In this document: positions 16,336 through 26,200 of the stretch, one piece after another
Layout of the letters: each line of letters starts with the position of its first letter
Position numbering within the stretch: position 1 is the first letter of the stretch
Source: Allopontixanthobacter sp041741895
Lineage (GTDB): Bacteria; Pseudomonadota; Alphaproteobacteria; Sphingomonadales; Sphingomonadaceae
Assembly (NCBI GenBank): GCA_041741895.1
Contig: JBGSJO010000042.1
Coordinates: 8,207-72,206, forward strand
Direction of reading: 5' to 3'
Length of the DNA: 64,000 nt
The notes under the pieces: generated by a model
Database searches by the model: none
What the model was told of the DNA's origin: nothing
Seen by the model: only the letters and a program-made list of their open reading frames with translations
Made by a program: the position numbers and the translations under genes

Positions 16336-17718
16336 TCATTCGGCAGGTTGAACCACCGCTGGAATGCGCGGCTGCAGACGCGCTGCAAGGGCCGCAAGAG
16401 GGCGCGTGATCAGCCCATTGCGTTCCATCCAGCGGTGATATTCGCGGTATTTGGCGTCTTCCTGCAGCAAATGCGCCTCCTCAGTCTTCGCGCGCCAGTA
16501 ATAGATCGCACTGACGCATCCGAGGAAAAACGTATTGCGGATCATGTCCACCGCCGATCCGCTGCTGACCAGAAACGGCAGCACCGACAGCCACCAGAAC
16601 AAATTCTTCGAGACATAGGCAGGATGGCGGGTGAAGCGGTAAGGACCATGGGTCAGAACCCCGCGATACGTCAGGTTTGAAAAACGGATGCCAAATGCCA
16701 GCGTCGCCCAGGCGTAGACTGCGGTCAGGAACACCAGCGCCCCGCCCCACAACCACATCAGCGGCGCATTACCGGCGAACCAGTAGGTCCAGCCCGGCGT
16801 GTTTATCTCATAAGCGAATATCCCGCCGCCGCCCATGAAAGCGAACACAAACGGCGGATAGCAAATCAGCGCAGCCAGCCAGCCGGCAAGCAACGGATTG
16901 CCACTGCGGATCTGCGCGTCGAGCGGGCGCATGGTAACCAGATAGCCGACGGTGCCGATCTGCACGTCCGCCACAAACATCAGCGCAATCAGGAAAAATG
17001 CCAACCGTGCGGGATTGCCCATGATTCCGGTGAAATCGGCATTGACCACTTCGGCAAAACCGCCGGGAAGGATTGAGATCATGAACGCGCCGAAAAACGC
17101 CTTGATGAGCCATGCCCGCCAGTGTTTCTTGACCTCATCGGTCTCCCACCCCTGCCGCCCGATCAGCATCGCGCCGAAATGCCAGGCATGGTCGCGCGGT
17201 TCCACCAGCACCCGGTCTATCCACAAGACATACGGGACAGACAGCAGAAACAGCGGAATTGCCGCGACCGCGATCACATCCATCGCAAACAGATATTGCC
17301 CCTGCCAATACCACCGCGCCACGCAATAGAGGAACCCGATGATCGCCCAGCTTGCCCATAATCCGGCGAGCTTGACGATGGATATTTCGATTACAGAGGA
17401 CACCGGGCGCGGCCGTTTCCAGTCGATCCCGGTCGATGGGCGGCGGTGAACCTTGTCTACAATCAGCGACCATGCCACCATTGGTCCGGCGCTGAACAGC
17501 AAGGCAGCCAGCGCGGCATAGGGCCCGTCCAGCCGGGCGCGCGGCCCGGGCAGGTCGAGAAATTCCGAAAATTCGGCAAAATTCCGGCAAAACAGCACCC
17601 ACGCAAGCAGGCCCAATGCACCGGCAAGGCCGACTGCTGCCGAAACATCGCTTTCGGGCGAAGCGGCAGGTGCCGGATGTTCGCCGCAGCGACCTGTCAA
17701 GGAAGGCGAATTGTTCAC
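16336..17718 (-). CDS. Polytopic membrane protein with C-terminal isoprenylcysteine-methyltransferase-like domain
   Basis: 460 residues from a GTG start, roughly ten hydrophobic segments. The last 110 residues resemble the ICMT/PEMT membrane methyltransferase fold: RGVLTHGPYRFTRHPAYVSKN (cofactor-binding RHPxY) and YYWRAKTEEAHLLQEDAKYREYHRWM (family EE-x-L motif). The N-terminal 300 residues are a large membrane domain I do not recognise. Bacteria lack CaaX prenylation, so the acceptor is unknown; lipids or other membrane substrates are possible. No ATG alternative exists before residue 80, supporting the GTG. Confidence 0.75.
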   Translation of the reverse strand: MNNSPSLTGRCGEHPAPAASPESDVSAAVGLAGALGLLAWVLFCRNFAEFSEFLDLPGPRARLDGPYAALAALLFSAGPMVAWSLIVDKVHRRPSTGIDWKRPRPVSSVIEISIVKLAGLWASWAIIGFLYCVARWYWQGQYLFAMDVIAVAAIPLFLLSVPYVLWIDRVLVEPRDHAWHFGAMLIGRQGWETDEVKKHWRAWLIKAFFGAFMISILPGGFAEVVNADFTGIMGNPARLAFFLIALMFVADVQIGTVGYLVTMRPLDAQIRSGNPLLAGWLAALICYPPFVFAFMGGGGIFAYEINTPGWTYWFAGNAPLMWLWGGALVFLTAVYAWATLAFGIRFSNLTYRGVLTHGPYRFTRHPAYVSKNLFWWLSVLPFLVSSGSAVDMIRNTFFLGCVSAIYYWRAKTEEAHLLQEDAKYREYHRWMERNGLITRPLAALAARLQPRIPAVVQPAE

Positions 17719-17778
17719 GCACGCCCGGCTAGCGGAAAAGAGTTAAGACCCGGGTAAGATCGTTGGCATTTCCGGCGA

Positions 17779-19128
17779 TTACCGGAAAGCGTGAATGACC
17801 CCGTCATCATCGAGGATATACAGGGTGCTGTTGGCCACGATCGGAGCGACCGAAACCGGCGCCTTCAAATCGCGATAGAGCGATGCCGAACCTTCCGCGA
17901 CGCTGATGCGGTAAATTTCACCTTCGGTACTGGCCGCCCACAGATTATTGCCTGCCAGAACCGGGCCGGTCCAGAAAATCGGATCGGTCTTTTTCTTCGG
18001 CTTGCGGAATTCAGACAGCTGCGAAATCCACCGGACTTTTCCGGTTGCGCGCGCGATGGCCAGCAAACGTGCATCGTCAGTAAGGGTGAAAATCCATTCA
18101 CCGGCAATTGCCGGGGTGGAAATGCCCGCAAGATTGAGTTCCCATATGCGTTGGCCGGTTACCAGTTCATAAGCGGCCATGCGCCCGCCCTGGCCCAGCG
18201 CATAGACGCGGCCCTGATCGATAATAGGATCGGCATCGATATCGGTCAGCGCGCCAACCTCGGTCGAAATCGATGTGCGCGACAGGGCATCGGTCCATAG
18301 CGAACGGCCATTCTCATATCGATAGGCGGACAATTCACCCGAACTGTACCCGGCAATGACCGTGCCCTGCCCTGCGGCGGGCGAGGCAACGCCGAACACC
18401 CCGGCTTGCGCGCTCGAACCCGATTCCTGCCACAGGTTAGAACCATCTGCGCTCGCCAGGGAAATGATCTGGTTGTCCTGCGTCATCACGAAAACCGTGT
18501 TGAACGCCACCGTTGGCGATCCGCGCAGCGGGCCAGCTGGCTTTACCTTCCAGATTTCCGCGCCGGTCTGGGCGTCGAGCGCGGCGACTTCGCCAATCCC
18601 ATTGGTCGCGTATACCCGGCCGCCATCGTAACTTGCCCCGCCGCCGAATGCAGAGTTCTGCAATTTATCATCGACTTTCATCTGATAGGTCCAGCGGCGC
18701 GCGCCGGTGGCCGCGTCAAATGCGTTGACCGCACCGTCCGTGCCCACCGCGACCAAGATGCCGCCGCCAACCACCGGTGACGCGGCAAGGCGGCGGCGAT
18801 TGGTTGAACCGGCAATATTTGCCGTCCACACCTGGCTGGGGTTTTCCGCCAATGCGACATGACCGTTGGACTTTGCCGCATTACCGCCGCCCTGTGACCA
18901 ATCGGTATTCACAATTGCCGGCGGCAGGACAACAGCGACACCGGCCAACGCCGGATCGACAATTGCCCCGCTTTCGATTCGCGATAGAACCGGTATCCGG
19001 TCCCCCACGGTCGGGGTCGATTTCTTGTCACCGCCGCCAAACAGGCCGCCGCCGCATGCAGACAATACTGTGGCCAGCGATACGACCAGCGCCGCGCGGG
19101 TGATTCGGGTGAAGTGATTGCCGGTCAT
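17779..19128 (-). CDS. bamB: Outer-membrane assembly lipoprotein BamB (PQQ-like beta-propeller)
   Basis: 449 residues. A lipoprotein signal peptide with lipobox LSAC-GGG (Cys about residue 25) is followed by repeated beta-propeller blades, for example GTDGAVNAFDAATGARRWTY, VAALDAQTGAEIWKV and LAIARATGKVRWISQ. BamB supports the BamA beta-barrel insertion complex at the periplasmic face of the outer membrane. It lies 62 nt behind a TPR membrane protein gene, the same pairing as yfgM-bamB in enteric bacteria. Length is a little above E. coli BamB because of a Gly-rich N-terminal linker. Confidence 0.92.
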   Translation of the reverse strand: MTGNHFTRITRAALVVSLATVLSACGGGLFGGGDKKSTPTVGDRIPVLSRIESGAIVDPALAGVAVVLPPAIVNTDWSQGGGNAAKSNGHVALAENPSQVWTANIAGSTNRRRLAASPVVGGGILVAVGTDGAVNAFDAATGARRWTYQMKVDDKLQNSAFGGGASYDGGRVYATNGIGEVAALDAQTGAEIWKVKPAGPLRGSPTVAFNTVFVMTQDNQIISLASADGSNLWQESGSSAQAGVFGVASPAAGQGTVIAGYSSGELSAYRYENGRSLWTDALSRTSISTEVGALTDIDADPIIDQGRVYALGQGGRMAAYELVTGQRIWELNLAGISTPAIAGEWIFTLTDDARLLAIARATGKVRWISQLSEFRKPKKKTDPIFWTGPVLAGNNLWAASTEGEIYRISVAEGSASLYRDLKAPVSVAPIVANSTLYILDDDGVIHAFR

Positions 19129-19190
19129 CGGGTCAAATATCCTCAGATTTCATGCGCTTCAAATTCGCGTCGAGCGCGATGGATTTCGCC

Positions 19191-19991
19191 CTATTGTGCG
19201 CCGGGGAGTGCGGCATCTTGCGGACTCCCAAGTTCCTCCAGCACCTTGTCCACGTCCTCGATCGCGTCGACCCCGTATAATCCAGCCATCTGGCGGGATC
19301 GTGAACGCAGGCCGTCGGGGACACTTTCATCCTTGGCGATGGAGGCGAACATTGCGCCCGCTTCCTTGGTCTTGTTCTGATCGAGATATGCCATCGCGAC
19401 CAATTCACCAGCACTGCCGAAGAACGGCTTGCCCGGAACCGCCAGCAGTTTCAGCTGCGCGATAACATCGGCGGGCTTCATTGTGTCATATGTCGTTGCG
19501 ACTCGGCGAATGGTTGCGATATCACGCATTGCCTGAGGCGCATTTTCATCGGCGGCAACCGCTGCGAACAATTCGCCCGCTTCCTTCGCATCGCCCTGTT
19601 CCAGTGCAATCCCTGCCTTCAACATGCGGGCTGCGGTCTGCGCGCCCGGATTGCCATCGGCGATCAACGGTTCAAGCGCGGCAGATCCGGCGCCCAGATT
19701 GCCGGCTTCGATCTGATCAAGTGCAGCCACCAGAGCTTCCGAATCGCGCTCCTTTGCGGCTTCTTGCTGACCGTCCCAGAACAGATAGCCGGCGAACCCG
19801 GCGAGGCCGAGCACAATCGCAGCGATCAGCGGTTTGCCGTAATTGGTCGCAAAACTGCTCAGCTGGTCCTGCCGAACTGCCTCATCTACCTCACGCAGCA
19901 GCACTTCTTCAGCCGCAGCTTCCTGCCTGGCTCTCTTGTCCTCTGGCGTTTCGAGTGGGTTCTTGCTGCTATTTTTTGGTATCAGGGCCAA
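19191..19991 (-). CDS. YfgM-like single-pass protein with TPR-type repeats
   Basis: 266 residues. A cytosolic N-terminus (LLREVDEAVRQDQLSSFATNYG) leads to one membrane helix (PLIAAIVLGLAGFAGYLFW, about 54-72) and a periplasmic helical-repeat domain (ALDQIEAGNLGAGSAALEPL, ARMLKAGIALEQGDAKEAGELF). This matches the YfgM/ancillary SecYEG-translocon family. The start is a TTG at 19991: an in-frame TGA lies two codons upstream and no ATG follows before the membrane helix. It is upstream of and probably co-transcribed with bamB, linking export and outer-membrane assembly. Confidence 0.85.
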   Translation of the reverse strand: MALIPKNSSKNPLETPEDKRARQEAAAEEVLLREVDEAVRQDQLSSFATNYGKPLIAAIVLGLAGFAGYLFWDGQQEAAKERDSEALVAALDQIEAGNLGAGSAALEPLIADGNPGAQTAARMLKAGIALEQGDAKEAGELFAAVAADENAPQAMRDIATIRRVATTYDTMKPADVIAQLKLLAVPGKPFFGSAGELVAMAYLDQNKTKEAGAMFASIAKDESVPDGLRSRSRQMAGLYGVDAIEDVDKVLEELGSPQDAALPGAQ

Positions 19992-20142
19992 TTTTCAGGT
20001 CTCGCGGCCGCAAGCGGCTCTTCCGGAATGGTTAAAGATATACGTTTCGGGTCTTTAGACGATGGCGGCTATGATGCAATTGATGATTGCCTACCTGTCC
20101 CCCACCGCGTGAATGACAGGTTAAGCGCGCCGGTCTAGCCAT

Positions 20143-21339
20143 TCAGCCCAATTTGCCGCGCCCCATCGCCGATGAATAAAGCCGCCGATACGCCTCGATC
20201 ATCTTCTTTTCATCGAACTGCGCGCGCGCGTTCTCCCGGTTGGCGGCGCCCAGGACGGCACGCAAGTGCGTGCTGGCGGCCAATTCCCGCAAGGAACCGG
20301 CCAGGCTGGCATCGTCCCCGGCGGCGCTGATATACGGACCGTTGGCCGGCGCGACCATCTCGACAATATCCCCCACTGCAGGGGCCACCACCGCAACACC
20401 TGCTGCCATCGCCTCAATCACCGAAATGGGGAATTGTTCGCTATCGGATGACAAGGCAAAAATGTCGAACAGACCGACGTAATTCGCCGGATCAGGCACG
20501 AAGCCGGGCAGGTGGAGCCGGTGGCCGATATCCAGCCGGTCGGCTTCCTCGCGGATCGCATCCTCTTCCGGACCTTCCCCCACGATCACCAGATGCCATT
20601 CCTCCGGAAGTCCTGCAAAGGCACGTACAAGCCGCGGTAAATTCTTGATTTTTCGCAAACCGGCCATGGTTCCGACCCAGAATTCCCCCTTGCGTTTGAT
20701 CACGCCGCGCAAGGCATCGTTGCGCGGCCTTTTTGCAAAGCCCGCAGTCGCAATGCCATTGGGGATATGCTTTACCCGGCCTATGGGCTGGGCCCAGTGG
20801 GTCAACGCGATTTCCTCCAGCTTCTGCGATGGAACCACCAGTCCGGCGGCGCGGCCCAGTGCGATTCTGCGGTACCAGTTACGCCGCTTTTTCAATCGCT
20901 TGATCTCGTCTTCGTTGAAACCGTCTTCATGATGGATCAGTGGCGGCAATCCCATCGCTTCCCCGAACAAGGTATGCGCCATCACCGCATCGATCGCTCC
21001 CCAATTATAGGTCAGGATCAGGTCATAGCCTTTCATCGCCCGCGCCAGTTTTTGCAACCTGCCCAATGTAGGCCTGCCGGAAAGTGATGGGAAGCTTGCA
21101 GGATAAGTAATTGGTATCGTGCGTGAAATATACTGCGCGGCCTCTATGCGATCGGGCACAGCGGAGACAATCGAATGGCCCACATTCGGCCCCCACGCGT
21201 TCATCAGGCGTACGCTGCGCAATTCCTTGCCGCCCGCCGCGAAGGTGGAATGCAGGTGCAATATATGCAGCCTGTCCTCCTTGACCTGCCCACCCTTGAT
21301 TGCACCCGGCTTTTCCGGTTTCGTTACGCGCTTGGCCAT
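20143..21339 (-). CDS. Glycosyltransferase family 4 protein
   Basis: 398 residues, GT-B fold. The N-terminal domain shows ILHLHSTFAAGGKELRSVRLMN, the C-terminal domain WVGTMAGLRKIKNLPRLVRAF, LVIVGEGPEEDAIRE and the EX7E-like nucleotide-sugar site SSDSEQFPISVIEAMAAG. The donor and acceptor cannot be told; a surface glycan or glycolipid is likely. ATG 21339 (MAKRVTKPEK) is chosen, 10 nt after the preceding gene's stop on the same strand; longer starts would intrude into that gene. Pairing with a hydrolase gene is not informative. Confidence 0.88.
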   Translation of the reverse strand: MAKRVTKPEKPGAIKGGQVKEDRLHILHLHSTFAAGGKELRSVRLMNAWGPNVGHSIVSAVPDRIEAAQYISRTIPITYPASFPSLSGRPTLGRLQKLARAMKGYDLILTYNWGAIDAVMAHTLFGEAMGLPPLIHHEDGFNEDEIKRLKKRRNWYRRIALGRAAGLVVPSQKLEEIALTHWAQPIGRVKHIPNGIATAGFAKRPRNDALRGVIKRKGEFWVGTMAGLRKIKNLPRLVRAFAGLPEEWHLVIVGEGPEEDAIREEADRLDIGHRLHLPGFVPDPANYVGLFDIFALSSDSEQFPISVIEAMAAGVAVVAPAVGDIVEMVAPANGPYISAAGDDASLAGSLRELAASTHLRAVLGAANRENARAQFDEKKMIEAYRRLYSSAMGRGKLG

Positions 21340-21349
21340 GGGGTCAGCC

Positions 21350-22240
21350 TCAGCCGACCTTGGCCAGCAAGCGGTCGATCGCTGCGCGGGAAGCGGGTTC
21401 ATCCAGCATCGGAGCATGGCCGACATCGGGGACAGTCACCACCTCTGCATCGGGATGGCGGCACTGCATTTGGGCAAGTGTCGCGGGGGTCAACAGGTCC
21501 GACAATCCGCCGCGCAGCACCAGCAAGGGCGCATCGCGCAAGGCATCGAAAGCGGGCCACAGATCGGGCGGTGCAGCGCCATCATCCTGCTGGAATGGTT
21601 CGGCGATATTCATGTCGTAATCCAGGCCGATACGCCCGTTGGGTTGCAACACCATGCCCCGCTTGGCCATGTCGAGCCATTGTTCGATGCCAAATGCGGG
21701 ATAGGCCGCGCCATGCACTTCCTGCAGAGCCCGCGCCGCATGCATCCAGCTTGGATAACTTCGGCCCTGCCCGACATATTGGCGAATTCGCTCGATACCG
21801 GCAGGGTCGATATCCGGCCCGATATCGTTGAGAACGACCCCGGCAAGTCGGGTCGCGTCCTTCGCCGCCAGCAACATGGTCATTAACCCGCCAAGCGAGG
21901 TTCCCACGGCGACAAAACGATCGATTTCTTCCTGCGCCAGCAGCGCCTCGATATCCGCCACATAGGTCAGCGGATTGTAGGTCATGTAATCCTTGGCATA
22001 TTCGCTCATCCCGCGCCCGCGCATTTCCGGCACGATTAGCCGCCATTCGCCCGCAAGGTGCCGCGCCAGCGGTGTAAAATCGCGCGCGTTGCGGGTCAGG
22101 CCGTGCATGCACAGCAGCGGCGGCCGGTCCGCATGGCCCAGCCCGGGATCAGCCGGATAATCGCGAAAATGCAGAGTCAGTCCATCGGGGCTTTCCCAAT
22201 AGCGGTCCACCCAAAGGAGTTTTTCAGTCACTGTATCCAT
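21350..22240 (-). CDS. Alpha/beta-hydrolase
   Basis: 296 residues. The fold landmarks are the oxyanion turn LLCMHGLTRNARDF, the nucleophile elbow VGTSLGGLM (Ser), the acid in LRGGLSDLLT (Asp) and the base in PDVGHAPML (His), so the triad is complete. MRGRGMSEYAKDYMTYNPLTYVADIEALL resembles lactonases and esterases of the BphD/EstA kind. The substrate is unknown. ATG 22240 (MDTVTEKLLWVDRYW) is preferred over longer readings because the upstream sequence is low-quality as protein. The glycosyltransferase follows 10 nt downstream. Confidence 0.88.
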   Translation of the reverse strand: MDTVTEKLLWVDRYWESPDGLTLHFRDYPADPGLGHADRPPLLCMHGLTRNARDFTPLARHLAGEWRLIVPEMRGRGMSEYAKDYMTYNPLTYVADIEALLAQEEIDRFVAVGTSLGGLMTMLLAAKDATRLAGVVLNDIGPDIDPAGIERIRQYVGQGRSYPSWMHAARALQEVHGAAYPAFGIEQWLDMAKRGMVLQPNGRIGLDYDMNIAEPFQQDDGAAPPDLWPAFDALRDAPLLVLRGGLSDLLTPATLAQMQCRHPDAEVVTVPDVGHAPMLDEPASRAAIDRLLAKVG

Positions 22241-22336
22241 TTGCGCGGGACGCTTCCTGTTTTGGCGAACGAAACCAATTGCGCCCTGATCATAACCGGT
22301 CTTGCCATGAACAGCGCGCAGCCCCACTATTGACCG

Positions 22337-23734
22337 ATGCGAGCAGAACCGCAACCCGCCGCCTATCGCGCCGATCCTGCAATCCTGGAATTGGCCGAAT
22401 GGCTGGGGGCGCCTGTGCCCGCTGCGGATTTCCCCGCGACCACCCTGAGATACCGCAATGATCGGTGGGACAGGGCAGTAGGACTGGTCGACCTGTCCGA
22501 AGATCAATGGCTCAGTCATTTCGGTCGATTCGCGCCATTGCCGGACAATCTGCCGCAGCCGCTGGCGCTGAAATATCATGGGCACCAGTTCCGGGTATAT
22601 AATCCCGAGATTGGCGACGGACGCGGCTTCCTGTTCGCCCAGATGCGCGATTCTACCGGGCGCTTGCTCGATTGCGGGACCAAGGGATCGGGCACCACGC
22701 CTTACAGTCGGGCGGGCGACGGTCGTTTGACGCTGAAAGGCGCGGTACGCGAAATCCTCGCCACCGAAATGCTCGAGGCGCAGGGGGTCAACACCTCCAA
22801 AACGCTATCGGTGATTGAGACGGGTGAGGAATTGTGGCGCGGGGACGAGCCATCGCCCACCCGCTCCGCAGTCATGGTCCGGCTGAGCCACGGACATATC
22901 CGGATCGGCACTTTCCAGCGGCTCGCGGTATTGCAGGAAACCGAACACATGGCCGCGCTGATCGATTACTGCCTGAAATATTACCCTGGACCGCCCCCGC
23001 CCGCCGGCGCACCGGGACGCGGCGATCCGGCGGTGCAATTGATGCATCAAGTGGTCGAACGGCTGGCCGATCTGGCGGCCAGCTGGATGGTCGCAGGCTT
23101 CGTCCACGGCGTGCTCAATACAGATAACATGAACATTTCAGGCGAAAGTTTCGATTACGGCCCTTGGCGCTGGCTGCCGCGCTGGGATGCCGCATTCACC
23201 GCAGCCTATTTCGACCAACAGGGCTTGTATGCCTTTGGCCGCCAGCCCGAGGCGCTTCACTGGAATTGCGGGCAATTGGCGATTGCCCTGCGTAATGTGG
23301 CCGATGCACCGCCGCTGATCGCAGCACTGGAGCGTTTCGGGCCGCTGTATAAGGCCGCTGTCGCGCGCCGCTGGATCTGGCGGCTCGGCGTCACTTCGCA
23401 GGGGCTGCAGCGCGATGCCGCGTTGGTGGCTGCGTGTGAGGCGGCAATGCGGGAAAGCGACCTTGAGCCGGAGGTGTTCTGGTTGCGGCATCGCGGCGGC
23501 AGGAACGCGGCTGGTGCATTGGCAGTCGCGTTGGAAGGGTATCAAGGTGCCGGACAGGACGATCCCTATTGGGGCGATGCAGAAGCGCAATCCCTGCTGA
23601 TCGACGAGGTGGAGACGATCTGGTCCGCAATCGACCAGCGGGACGATTGGCAGCCGCTGCGTGACAAGGTCGCCGCTGTTCGCCGGCTGGGCACCGCGCT
23701 GGGCGAACCGCCACCCCCAGCGGGCATTATCTAG
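22337..23734 (+). CDS. selO: Protein adenylyltransferase SelO (YdiU family)
   Basis: 465 residues. SelO is a pseudokinase-fold enzyme that transfers AMP from ATP to Ser, Thr or Tyr of redox proteins. Family motifs are intact: LALKYHGHQFRVYNPEIGDGRG, CGTKGSGTTPYSRAGDGRLTLKGAVRE, MVRLSHGHIRIGTFQ, VHGVLNTDNMNISGESFDYGP and GRQPEALHWNCGQLA. Bacterial forms lack the selenocysteine of the mitochondrial protein; the C-terminus here has no such tail. It is divergent from the hydrolase across about 95 bp. Length is normal. Confidence 0.94.
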   Translation: MRAEPQPAAYRADPAILELAEWLGAPVPAADFPATTLRYRNDRWDRAVGLVDLSEDQWLSHFGRFAPLPDNLPQPLALKYHGHQFRVYNPEIGDGRGFLFAQMRDSTGRLLDCGTKGSGTTPYSRAGDGRLTLKGAVREILATEMLEAQGVNTSKTLSVIETGEELWRGDEPSPTRSAVMVRLSHGHIRIGTFQRLAVLQETEHMAALIDYCLKYYPGPPPPAGAPGRGDPAVQLMHQVVERLADLAASWMVAGFVHGVLNTDNMNISGESFDYGPWRWLPRWDAAFTAAYFDQQGLYAFGRQPEALHWNCGQLAIALRNVADAPPLIAALERFGPLYKAAVARRWIWRLGVTSQGLQRDAALVAACEAAMRESDLEPEVFWLRHRGGRNAAGALAVALEGYQGAGQDDPYWGDAEAQSLLIDEVETIWSAIDQRDDWQPLRDKVAAVRRLGTALGEPPPPAGII

Positions 23735-23884
23735 CAGAATCGCTCACCAGTTCTTGAATTCAGGAACCGAAATCAGCAGAGCGGAATTGACCGCAGCGCG
23801 ATGGCCACTAGAAGCCCAATAGCAGAGCCGCGTTTACTTAAACCTGTAAATAATTGCAGGCCGCAACCGGAGAATTTCGCTACA

Positions 23885-25297
23885 GTGTCCCAGAACGAAA
23901 TCATTTCTTACGAACCGGCCACGGGCGAGGAATTGTGGCGCGCGCCGGTCGGCAATGTTGACGAAACCGTCGATCGGGCGCGCAGGGCATGGCCTGCATG
24001 GGCTGCGCAGCCCCTGGGAACCCGGATCGAACTGTGCCGCCGCTTCGCCAATGAAGTGCGCAAGGTAGCAGAAAATTTTGCCGAACTGATTTCCCGCGAA
24101 ACGGGCAAACCGCTGTGGGAAGCCCGCACCGAAGTGGAAGCGGTGATCAACAAGGTCGATATTTCGGTAACCGCCTATGCGGAACGGACCGGCCAGAAAA
24201 GGCGAGATTCGGCGCTGCAGGGTTCATCTGCGGTTCGCCACAAGCCGCACGGTGTGATGGTCGTGCTGGGGCCCTATAATTTCCCCGCGCATCTGCCGAA
24301 CGGGCACATCATCCCGGCGCTGATTGCGGGCAATGTGGTGATTTTCAAGCCCAGCGAGAAAACCCCGGCGGTTGGCGAATTGCTGATCCAGTGTTTCCAC
24401 CGTGCGGGCATGTCGGCAGCGGTGGCGCAATTGCTGATCGGCGGCCCGGAAGAAGGCAAGGCGCTGGTGGCACATCGCGGGATCGACGGGGTCCTGTTCA
24501 CTGGATCGGCGCAAGCAGGCATCGCGATCAACCGGAAACTCGCCTCCAATCCCGGCAAGATCCTGGCGCTGGAAATGGGGGGAAACAATCCCATCGTGGT
24601 GATCGACACCCCGAAAATCTCCGACGCGGCGATGCTGATCGTCCAGTCAGCCTTTACCAGTGCGGGCCAGCGCTGCACTGCCGCGCGGCGGCTGATCATT
24701 ACCTCCAAGATGTACGATCCGATTGTATCGGAAGTACGCAGCCTGGCCAAACGGATCATCGTGGGCCAGCCTTTTGCCGATCCTGCACCCTTCATGGGGC
24801 CGGTGATCGACAATATCGCAGCGGATCAATTGGTCGAAAGTTTCCTGTATTTCCTGTCGCATGGCGGCAAGGCGATCAATCATCTGACGCGCATGGACAA
24901 CGAACTGCCATTCCTGTCCCCTGCGATTATCGATACCACCGATATCAAGGACCGGCCCGATGTCGAATTGTTCGGACCGCTGCTGCAAGTCATCAAGGTG
25001 GATGATTTCGACGAAGCCATTGCAGAGGCAAATCGCACGCGCTTCGGCTTGTCCGCATCGCTGATTGGCGGCGGGCCGCAGGATTACAACCGGTTCTGGG
25101 CGAATATCCGCGCCGGTATCGTCAATTGGAACCGGCCAACCAACGGCGCTTCATCGAATGCGCCGTTCGGCGGGATCGGCCTGTCAGGCAATCACCGCCC
25201 TGCGGCCTATTATGCGGCGGATTACTGCGCCTATCCGGTCGCCAGCAGCGAGATGGACCAGCCGCGCGCCAGTATCGGCGTGGGTTTCACCAACTGA
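23885..25297 (+). CDS. astD: Succinylglutamate-semialdehyde dehydrogenase-like aldehyde dehydrogenase
   Basis: 470 residues. NAD(P)-dependent aldehyde dehydrogenase with LGPYNFPAHLPNGHI, FKPSEKTPAVGELL, catalytic Glu in LALEMGGNNPIVV and catalytic Cys in TSAGQRCTAARR; these strings are those of AstD, the fourth step of the arginine succinyltransferase route. The GTG at 23885 (MSQNEIISYEPATGEELW) has GGAGAA upstream and matches AstD starts; an ATG at 23801 would add 28 residues of doubtful coding quality. No astA, astB, astC or astE lies in the window, so the substrate in vivo is open. Confidence 0.88.
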   Translation: MSQNEIISYEPATGEELWRAPVGNVDETVDRARRAWPAWAAQPLGTRIELCRRFANEVRKVAENFAELISRETGKPLWEARTEVEAVINKVDISVTAYAERTGQKRRDSALQGSSAVRHKPHGVMVVLGPYNFPAHLPNGHIIPALIAGNVVIFKPSEKTPAVGELLIQCFHRAGMSAAVAQLLIGGPEEGKALVAHRGIDGVLFTGSAQAGIAINRKLASNPGKILALEMGGNNPIVVIDTPKISDAAMLIVQSAFTSAGQRCTAARRLIITSKMYDPIVSEVRSLAKRIIVGQPFADPAPFMGPVIDNIAADQLVESFLYFLSHGGKAINHLTRMDNELPFLSPAIIDTTDIKDRPDVELFGPLLQVIKVDDFDEAIAEANRTRFGLSASLIGGGPQDYNRFWANIRAGIVNWNRPTNGASSNAPFGGIGLSGNHRPAAYYAADYCAYPVASSEMDQPRASIGVGFTN

Positions 25298-25300
25298 TCC

Positions 25301-26020
25301 CTATCTTCCGCTGGTAACCAGGTCCACATCGGTCAGCCCGTCCGCCTGCCCCCGCGCATAGACCACAAAGGATGCAGCGCCCTTTGTACCGCTGATGATG
25401 TTGTCATTCCCAACCTTGAGATGTTCGGACGTATAGCCGGCATTGACTGCGCGGCTGTGATAGAATGACAATACATCGTCCAGCCCGACCGGGGTCAGGA
25501 AATTGACCACCCGCAGCGAACACTGCCCCTTGTCGGTGCCGGCAGCTTCCTGGGTGCTTCCCCGCGGATAGACCGGGAACGTGAGAGGAAGGCGGGCCGC
25601 CCACACTGCGGAATATTCTGCTAAGGCGGCGCAATCGGTGCCACCCGGCAGCACGGCCGCCCGGCTTGCCGCAGTCAGTACCGCAGTTTCAGGGATTTCA
25701 CCCGCAACCGCCTTTGCCTTGGGCGCTGACTTCAGATGCACGCTGCCGCCCACCATTGCCATCGCTTCTTCCATCGCCCCCTGGATCGCGGCGGGTGTTG
25801 TCAACTCGGCAGGCAGGGATGCATTGCCGTCGCCGGTCAGGGCAGCATTGGCTTCGTTCTGGCCGGCCAGATCAGGATCGACCATGATCGGATCATTGAG
25901 CGCCGCCTGCGTGGCCGGATCCACCTCGCCATCGGACGGCGCATCATCGGCATTGCCGCCGCAGGCGGCAAGCATCATCAGCGGAAGAATGGCAACTGAA
26001 AGTACGTGACGGAATTTCAT
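25301..26020 (-). CDS. Lipoprotein of unknown function
   Basis: 239 residues with a lipoprotein signal peptide (MKFRHVLSVAILPLMMLAAC-GG, Cys about 21). After an acidic linker, residues about 130-239 form a compact domain: DCAALAEYSAVWAARLPLTFPVYPRG, then QCSLRVVNFLTPVGLDDVLSFYHSRAVNAGYTSEHL, then a strand-rich end. The pattern suggests a sensor-like or binding domain, but I cannot name a family. GGAG lies about 8 nt before the ATG at 26020. It converges with the astD-like gene with 3 nt between stops. Confidence 0.75.
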   Translation of the reverse strand: MKFRHVLSVAILPLMMLAACGGNADDAPSDGEVDPATQAALNDPIMVDPDLAGQNEANAALTGDGNASLPAELTTPAAIQGAMEEAMAMVGGSVHLKSAPKAKAVAGEIPETAVLTAASRAAVLPGGTDCAALAEYSAVWAARLPLTFPVYPRGSTQEAAGTDKGQCSLRVVNFLTPVGLDDVLSFYHSRAVNAGYTSEHLKVGNDNIISGTKGAASFVVYARGQADGLTDVDLVTSGR

Positions 26021-26200
26021 GGACGGGCTCCGGGTGCGGTCTGAAGACAGAAATGACGGGAATGTCGGAAGTTCCCACGCATCCTCGCCAATCGAGGTTA
26101 ACGAAACCCTTTCAAAGTTGGTTAAAATTGCCCTTGTCCCGTTGAGGGATGGTCCCGGGCCCAATCCTTACGAGACCGAACGGCAAACGAGCACAAGACA

